From Roseovarius atlanticus (GTDB taxonomy: Bacteria; Pseudomonadota; Alphaproteobacteria; Rhodobacterales; Rhodobacteraceae), in contig NZ_LAXJ01000030.1 in NCBI RefSeq assembly GCF_001441615.1, positions 1-39,932 of the forward strand: a DNA stretch of 39,932 nucleotides, in the 5' to 3' direction. Shown piece by piece: positions 33,408 to 39,932 of this stretch (position 1 is its first letter; every line of letters starts with the position of its first letter). The notes beneath the pieces were generated by a model. It did no database searches. It was not told where the DNA came from and saw only the letters and a program-made list of their open reading frames with translations. The translations under genes were made by a program, and so were the position numbers.

Positions 33408-33679
33408 ATCGCAGTCGGACCACAGTGGCGGCTTGGCCGGAACAGCAAGACGCAACGTCAGGATTCGTCCTGTCGAAGCGGCCTTTCGAATCCGCTAGTC
33501 ATCGTCTTAACCCTAACGGCATGTCAGCCTCTTCGACGCTCGCATCGATCGACCTGCCCGGACGCCATCCGGTGCTTTGCCGGCGTTTGCGGCTCAAGGG
33601 TGATGCGGCCGGTCGGGCGAGCCTTATTGCCGATGCAGACAAGGGTCCTCCGGGGCGGTTTTTCGCTCCGGAGGGTGTC

Positions 33680-34018
33680 TTACCAGTCCTCGATCGGATC
33701 ACCGTTGCGGTCGTGGCATTCGTAATTGTCGTCCGGTGCGGTCACCATACCGCCACCAGCATCGTTGCAGCGCGCCACCCAGACATCCAGCTGTGCGTCG
33801 GTGTCGTGGTCCAGCCCGTGCGTGCCGGGACGGCCGTTTCCTTGCAGACTGCCAACTCCGGTATGGCCGGATGTGTGAGACTTGAACTGCTGCATGCCTG
33901 CCTGTTCGGTTGGCTTGCGCGGCGCAACCGTGTCCGCCACGGCGACAGTGGTTGAAGCCACAACCGCAATCGCAGACACGCCCAGAGCGATATTCGACAA
34001 AAATTCACGGCGTTTCAT
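33680..34018 (-). CDS. Small Tat-exported protein, unknown function
   Basis: 112 residues from ATG 34018 (AAAAGGGAA upstream). It starts KRREFLSNIALGVSAIAVVAST, a twin-arginine signal ending near AVADT. The mature ~75 residues have two cysteines and an acidic, Asn/Asp-rich end (DDNYECHDRNGDPIEDW), where DRNGD looks like a Ca2+-binding loop fragment. No family recognised. Downstream on the minus strand a CCTCCGG...CCGGAGG hairpin (about 33635-33677) may terminate transcription. Single gene. Confidence 0.65.
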   Translation of the reverse strand: MKRREFLSNIALGVSAIAVVASTTVAVADTVAPRKPTEQAGMQQFKSHTSGHTGVGSLQGNGRPGTHGLDHDTDAQLDVWVARCNDAGGGMVTAPDDNYECHDRNGDPIEDW

Positions 34019-34214
34019 GATCGGTTCCCTTTTCAATATGGTGTCAGTACGCCAGTGTGTCGTTTTGGCAGGCTCATTGGTTCAAAAGATTTCATGCGCC
34101 GGCGCCTTGCCTTTCTTCACCATGACCCCCTTGAAAGAGGCTGATCCCCGCGCGTGCGCCAGACTTGCGGCGCGGGCCACCACTACGCGTGCCGTTCGGA
34201 TGCTTGGGGGCGCG

Positions 34215-34628
34215 TCAGCCCAGGTCCTCGACCAGGCGGAAGCGTTCCCAGATGATCGGCATGTCGGGGGAAAACCCGCAGTTGCGCTCGAAATAGGCGC
34301 GGTGGCCAGCGCGCCAGCCGTCGAGGTCGTCATCTTCGCCCTCGGCCAGGGCCATGGCCTCGGTCACCTCGTCAAAGCGGCATTGGATCAATTCGACCGT
34401 CTCGATCACCAGCGCCGGTGTGCCGTCCCAGTTGAGCGCGATGTCGCGGCGGTCGATCCGGGGCGGCGCCTCGCCGGCCTCGAACTCGGCCAGCGCGGCG
34501 CAGGTCGCCACCTTCTTGCCGGCGCGCACGAGCGCCAGAAGGGTCGCGCACAGCGCGGCGGTGTCGCCGAACCTGAAGGTTTCGGCGCCGGGGTAGCGGC
34601 GTCTGAGGGTGTCGAGGTCGGCAGACAT
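34215..34628 (-). CDS. ASCH domain protein
   Basis: 137 residues from ATG 34628; upstream codons in the same frame look non-coding. Sequence features: LLALVRAGKKVATCAALAEFEAGEAPPRIDRRDIALNWDG, then IETVELIQCRFDEVTEAMALAEGEDDDLDGWRAGHRAYFER and MPIIWERFRLVED. This matches bacterial ASCH proteins, a beta-barrel related to PUA that binds RNA or modified nucleosides; some members hydrolyse N4-acetylcytidine. Precise function not known. Confidence 0.85.
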   Translation of the reverse strand: MSADLDTLRRRYPGAETFRFGDTAALCATLLALVRAGKKVATCAALAEFEAGEAPPRIDRRDIALNWDGTPALVIETVELIQCRFDEVTEAMALAEGEDDDLDGWRAGHRAYFERNCGFSPDMPIIWERFRLVEDLG

Positions 34629-34769
34629 TCGTGGGCTCGTGATGCGCGGTCGGTGGTGCACCGATCTTGCCCGCCGCCCGGTCCGAGGTAAAGCCACGCC
34701 GGGTGGCGAAAGGGCCGAAACGGGCTAGGTTTGTCTGCGTGTCGAGACCAACCGAAAGGAGTGGCAGAG

Positions 34770-35132
34770 ATGGCGAAATCCACGAAGAAGAAAGAGCCCG
34801 CCGACGCCGCGGACCCTGCGGCCACCGCCGCCCGCGCCGGGATGGCGGCCTTCAGCCCCGTGGCCGCGACCGCGTGGATGGAGATCATGCAGGAAGGTAT
34901 GCGCTTCATGAACACGCGGCTTCAGCAGGACATGGAGGTGCAGCGCGCCATGCTGGCCTGCACAACCCCACAGGAACTGATGCACGTGCAGACCGAGTTC
35001 TATCGCAAGGCCATGTCGGATTACACCGAGGAAACGCAGCGGATGATGCGGCTGATGGGCCTTGCGGTGGAGGCGACGGCGGACGAGGCCAAGCCGAAAC
35101 CGGGCCGCGACCTGGATGACGTGCCGGTGTAA
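34770..35132 (+). CDS. Phasin family protein
   Basis: 120 residues from ATG 34770, with AAAGGAG 9 bases upstream. An Ala/Lys-rich start is followed by a long amphipathic helical region: MEIMQEGMRFMNTRLQQDMEVQRAMLACTTPQELMHVQTEFYRKAMSDYTEETQRMM. The pattern (helix, TPQELxxVQxEFxxxAxxDY) is that of phasins coating polyhydroxyalkanoate granules. No pha genes are in the window. Some such proteins have other surface-coating roles. Confidence 0.82.
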   Translation: MAKSTKKKEPADAADPAATAARAGMAAFSPVAATAWMEIMQEGMRFMNTRLQQDMEVQRAMLACTTPQELMHVQTEFYRKAMSDYTEETQRMMRLMGLAVEATADEAKPKPGRDLDDVPV

Positions 35133-35198
35133 GCCGGAGACTGCCGAGACTTTTCCCGATTATCCGTTGAAATGACGAGCCGCCTTCGCTAGCCTCTC

Positions 35199-35304
35199 CC
35201 CTACGCAGGGGGGTCCCGCCTAGGGGACTGAGAGGCTGACGTGGGCATATGCCCGGTGATGCGACCCTTTGAACCTGACCCAGTTGACACTGGCGTAGGA
35301 AGCT
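35199..35304 (+). promoter_or_regulatory. TPP riboswitch (THI element) upstream of thiC
   Basis: The aptamer has the P1 stem CCTACGC (35200-35206) pairing with GCGTAGG (35293-35299), the conserved ACTGAGAGG (35227-35235) and ACCCTTTGAACCTGA (35264-35278), then CAGTTGACACTG. It binds thiamine pyrophosphate and turns thiC off. A GGGGCG-CAT-CGCCCC hairpin at 35347-35361 probably belongs to the expression platform. Confidence 0.95.
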
Positions 35305-35426
35305 AGGATCGCAGGCCCGGGCCATCCGGCAATGTAATCCGAAAGCGGGGCGCATCGCCCCCTCGTTTCCCTCAAGCCACACATCTTCTGGTGTCTTTTT
35401 GAGTCTATCGCTTGAGGAGCGCCAAA

Positions 35427-37226
<1,800 letters not shown>

Positions 37227-37245
37227 GTGCCGGGCTGACCCGGCC

Positions 37246-37308
37246 GTCATCCCGGACCTGATCCGGGATCTCTGACCGGGGAGGTCCCGGGTCAGGCCCG
37301 GGACGTGT
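37246..37308. repeat. Inverted pair of palindromic repeats (BIME/REP-like)
   Basis: Two hairpins, 37249-37269 and 37284-37304, each with an 8-bp stem. Unit 1 is ATCCCGGA-CCTGA-TCCGGGAT and unit 2 is GTCCCGGG-TCAGG-CCCGGGAC. The second is an inverted near-copy of the first, so the loops are complementary. This sequence type is widespread between genes of alphaproteobacteria. Confidence 0.7.
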
Positions 37309-37332
37309 GGTTCCTGAGCAGCCACAGCGCAC

Positions 37333-37372
37333 AAAAAAACGCCGGGGTCCAGCCCCGGCGTTTTTCTTTTTT
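37333..37372. terminator. Bidirectional rho-independent terminator between thiC and rne
   Basis: Perfect stem: 37335-37347 (AAAAACGCCGGGG) pairs with 37353-37365, loop TCCAG. A T-run follows on plus, and the complementary A-run gives U's on minus. It serves the convergent thiC and rne genes. Confidence 0.9.
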
Positions 37373-37381
37373 CAGAGCGGT

Positions 37382-39932
37382 CTAGCTGCCGAAAGACCAC
37401 CAGCCCTTGCGCTTGGGCTTGTCTTCGGCGGGCTCCTGGGTGGCAGTCTCGGAGCTGTCGGCGGCCTCTGCGGCGACCGGCTCGGGCTTTTTGCGGGTCG
37501 AGGTCGTGCGCGTGCGCGGCTTCTTGGCAGGCTTCGCCTCGGCCTCGGGCTCCGGTGCGGGCGCCGCTTCGGGCGCGGCTTCGACAGCCTCGGGGGCCGG
37601 CTCTGCCGCAGGTTCCGATGCCGTCTCGGGCGCAGGCTCTTCCTTTTTCTTGCTGCGCGAGGTGCGCGGCTTGGGCTTCGGCTTTTCGGCCGGTGCGTCC
37701 TCTGACGCGGCCTCGGTCGGGGCGTCGTCGTTGGCGGCCACGTCCTGGGGCGCGTCGTCGGTCTTTTTCTTGCGGGACCGGCTGACGCGCTTGGGCTTTT
37801 CGTCTTTCGGCGCCTCGTCGGAGGCGTCTTCGGACTTGGCCGCGACAGGCTCGGCCTCGGACGGTGTGTCATCCGTCTGCGGCGCATCCTGGCGCTCGGA
37901 CTGGTCGTTGCCCGACGCGCCGTTGTCGTCGCGGTTGTCGCCGTTCTGCCCGTTCTCGCCGTTGCCCGACTTGGAGCGCGAGCGCGACCGGCGGCGGCGC
38001 CGGCGCTTTTTCTTGGGCTGGCCGTCACCGCTGTCGCCGCCGTCATTGTTCTGGTTCTCGGGCGCCGGCGGCGCCTCGGCGGGATCGACCGCGTCGGCCT
38101 CCTCGGCGTCGTCGATATCATCCATCAGCGAGCTGTCGACCGAGACCACGGCGGCGGAGGTCTGTTTGACGTTGCGCGTGGCCGTCTTGAACTTTTCAAG
38201 CGAGAAGTCGGGGCTGACGAGCGCCGGGTCGCCCTCGATCCGCACCGACAGGCCGTAGCGGCCCTCGATTTGCGCGACGTGTTCGCGTTTCTGGTTGATC
38301 AGGAAGTTGGCGATACCCACGGGGCATTTCACCAGCACCTCGCGCGAGCGGCCGCGGGTGCCTTCCTCTTCGATCTGGCGCAGGATGCTGAGCGCCATGC
38401 TGTCGTCCGAGCGGATCAGGCCGGTGCCGTGGCAGGCCGGGCATGGCTGGGTCGTGGCCTCGAGCATCCCGGGGCGCAGGCGCTGGCGCGACATTTCCAT
38501 CAGGCCGAAGCCCGAGATGCGGCCCACCTGGATGCGGGCGCGGTCGGTCTTGAGCCGGTCCTTCATGCGCTTTTCCACGGCGGCGTTGTTCTTGCGCTCG
38601 TCCATGTCGATGAAGTCGATCACGATCAGGCCGGCAAGGTCGCGCAGGCGCAGCTGGCGGGCGACCTCGTCGGCGGCCTCGAGGTTGGTCTTGAGCGCGG
38701 TGTCCTCGATCGAGCCTTCCTTGGTGGCGCGGCCGGAGTTGACGTCGATGGCGACCAGCGCCTCGGTCACGCCGATGACGATGTAGCCCCCCGACTTGAG
38801 CTGAACCGTGGGGTTGAACATGCCCGCGAGGTACGATTCTACCTGGTAGCGCGCGAAGAGCGGCAGGGTGTCGCCGTACTGCTTCACGTTCTTGGCGTGG
38901 GACGGCATGATCATCTTCATGAAGTCCTTGGCGATGCGGTAGCCGCGCTCGCCCTCGACATGGACCTCGTCGATATCGCGATTGTAGAGGTCGCGGATCG
39001 AGCGTTTGATCAGGTCGCCCTCTTCGTAGATCTTGGCGGGCGCGATGGACTTCAGCGTCAGCTCGCGGATCTGCTCCCACAGGCGTTGCAGGTACTCGTA
39101 GTCGCGCTTGATCTCGGACTTGGTGCGCTTGGCCCCGGCGGTGCGCACGATCAGGCCCGCGCCCTTGGGCACGTCGATCTCGTTGGCGATCTCTTTCAGC
39201 TTCTTGCGGTCGGCGGCGTTGGTGATCTTACGAGAGATGCCGCCGCCCCGGGCGGTGTTGGGCATCAACACACAGTAGCGGCCCGCGAGGCTGAGATAGG
39301 TGGTGAGGGCCGCGCCCTTGTTACCGCGCTCTTCCTTGACGACCTGCACCAGCAGGATCTGGCGGACCTTGATGACCTCCTGGATCTTGTAGCGGCGCGG
39401 GCGCGGTTTGCGCGGCGGGCGGATATCCTCATGGTCGTCGTCATCAGCGACGGATTCAATCGACTCGTCCTTGGAGGACGCATCGGAACGCGAGTCCCTG
39501 CGTCCGTTGTCGCCGTGATCGTGGTCGTGACCGGCGTGGTCGTCCTCGGTACCTTCGTCCGCGTCTGCCGTGGCGGCGTCGGTCGTGTCGTCGGTGTCGT
39601 CGTCCTGGGGTTCCTCGACCGGGGTCTCGGCCACGGTTTCCATCGGCGACAGGCCTTCGCCATCATTCGCCGCCTCGTCGTCGAGGTCGATGGTTTCCAT
39701 TCCGTCGATATCCGACTTGGCGACGGAGTCGCCATTGTCGGCCTCGGCCGCCTTGGACGAGCGCCGCCGGCGGCTGCGCTTGGGCTTGGGTTTCTCGTCC
39801 TCCTCGTCGCGCGCCTTCATCGCCTCGGCATAGGCGCGTTCCTCTTCCAGGAGCGCCTCGCGGTCGGCCACGGGGATCTGGTAATAGTCGGGGTGGATCT
39901 CGGTGAAGGCGAGGAAACCGTGGCGGTTGCCG
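37382..39932 (-). CDS. rne: Ribonuclease E (partial, 5' end outside window)
   Basis: About 850 residues are visible; the true start (beginning of the S1 domain) lies beyond the right edge, where GNRHGFLAFTEIHPDYYQIP enters the window. An insertion of ~140 residues, acidic and partly His-rich (HAGHDHDHGD), interrupts the S1 domain, which resumes at KVRQILLVQVVKEERGNKGAALTTY. Then come the 5' sensor/RNase H-like part, the DNase I-like catalytic domain with LIVIDFIDM (catalytic Asp), and the zinc link CPACHGTG. The C-terminal ~230 residues are low-complexity Ala/Pro/Glu with basic RRRRRRSRSRS patches that bind RNA and degradosome partners. It is the central mRNA decay and rRNA processing enzyme. 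Confidence 0.94.
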   Translation of the reverse strand, partial: GNRHGFLAFTEIHPDYYQIPVADREALLEEERAYAEAMKARDEEDEKPKPKRSRRRRSSKAAEADNGDSVAKSDIDGMETIDLDDEAANDGEGLSPMETVAETPVEEPQDDDTDDTTDAATADADEGTEDDHAGHDHDHGDNGRRDSRSDASSKDESIESVADDDDHEDIRPPRKPRPRRYKIQEVIKVRQILLVQVVKEERGNKGAALTTYLSLAGRYCVLMPNTARGGGISRKITNAADRKKLKEIANEIDVPKGAGLIVRTAGAKRTKSEIKRDYEYLQRLWEQIRELTLKSIAPAKIYEEGDLIKRSIRDLYNRDIDEVHVEGERGYRIAKDFMKMIMPSHAKNVKQYGDTLPLFARYQVESYLAGMFNPTVQLKSGGYIVIGVTEALVAIDVNSGRATKEGSIEDTALKTNLEAADEVARQLRLRDLAGLIVIDFIDMDERKNNAAVEKRMKDRLKTDRARIQVGRISGFGLMEMSRQRLRPGMLEATTQPCPACHGTGLIRSDDSMALSILRQIEEEGTRGRSREVLVKCPVGIANFLINQKREHVAQIEGRYGLSVRIEGDPALVSPDFSLEKFKTATRNVKQTSAAVVSVDSSLMDDIDDAEEADAVDPAEAPPAPENQNNDGGDSGDGQPKKKRRRRRRSRSRSKSGNGENGQNGDNRDDNGASGNDQSERQDAPQTDDTPSEAEPVAAKSEDASDEAPKDEKPKRVSRSRKKKTDDAPQDVAANDDAPTEAASEDAPAEKPKPKPRTSRSKKKEEPAPETASEPAAEPAPEAVEAAPEAAPAPEPEAEAKPAKKPRTRTTSTRKKPEPVAAEAADSSETATQEPAEDKPKRKGWWSFGS

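Noticed and set aside
33425..33955. A 176-codon plus-strand frame next to tusA
   Set aside because: Most of it is antisense to the Tat-exported protein gene, it has no ribosome-binding site and it shows no protein-like pattern.

Overview
The window looks like the chromosome of a marine member of the Rhodobacteraceae (Roseobacter group). The indicators are the high GC content, a permuted two-piece tmRNA, an SspB-type ClpXP adaptor, a trgA-trgB-cysK block next to cfa and phrA as known from Rhodobacter, DUF4169 and ribbon-helix-helix genes behind fumC, a BCCT osmolyte transporter, and an RNase E with a large acidic insertion. Both edges cut genes: a lytic transglycosylase at the left and rne at the right.

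Layout. 1-5028: a lytic transglycosylase and an RND efflux pair (adaptor plus permease). 5291-10344: a stress or envelope island with a subtilase carrying poly-aspartate runs, an ECF sigma factor with its membrane anti-sigma factor, a small secreted poly-Asp protein, a DCC thiol oxidoreductase and a vitamin-K-carboxylase-like HTTM membrane protein. Four short promoter-like sites of the form GGAAT-N16-CGT(A/T), with the same spacing, lie just upstream of the protease, the poly-Asp protein, the DCC gene and the HTTM gene. I infer that they form one ECF regulon; this is the most interesting system in the window. 10345-12821: an accessory scar containing an SDR fused to the tail of a serine recombinase, plus truncated cyclophilin-like, carboxymuconolactone decarboxylase-like and glutathionyl-hydroquinone-reductase-like pieces. 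12822-20737: tRNA-Ser and a tight leftward gene chain phrA-cfa-trgA-trgB-cysK-mscS, preceded by a TGATCC-N18-TATAG site that resembles the Rhodobacter RpoE (singlet oxygen) promoter and uses the stop codon of the upstream gene as half of its -35 box.

20735-24169: a class V aminotransferase-fold enzyme, a BCCT transporter and a universal stress protein. 24468-24812: permuted ssrA (tmRNA). 24894-29629: a DUF2383 protein with a GGAAC-N17-CGTT promoter-like site, a chrB remnant in front of chrA, sspB, and fumC followed by two short overlapping genes. 29631-33407: overlapping hairpins, a cytochrome P450 coupled to an alpha/beta hydrolase, and divergent ccdA and tusA. 33680-37372: a small Tat-exported protein, an ASCH protein, a phasin, and thiC behind a TPP riboswitch, followed by an inverted palindromic repeat pair and a strong bidirectional terminator. 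37382-39932: the 3' part of rne.

Gene calls rest on reading motifs in the translations and on gene spacing. No database search was run. Promoter sites are sequence matches only.
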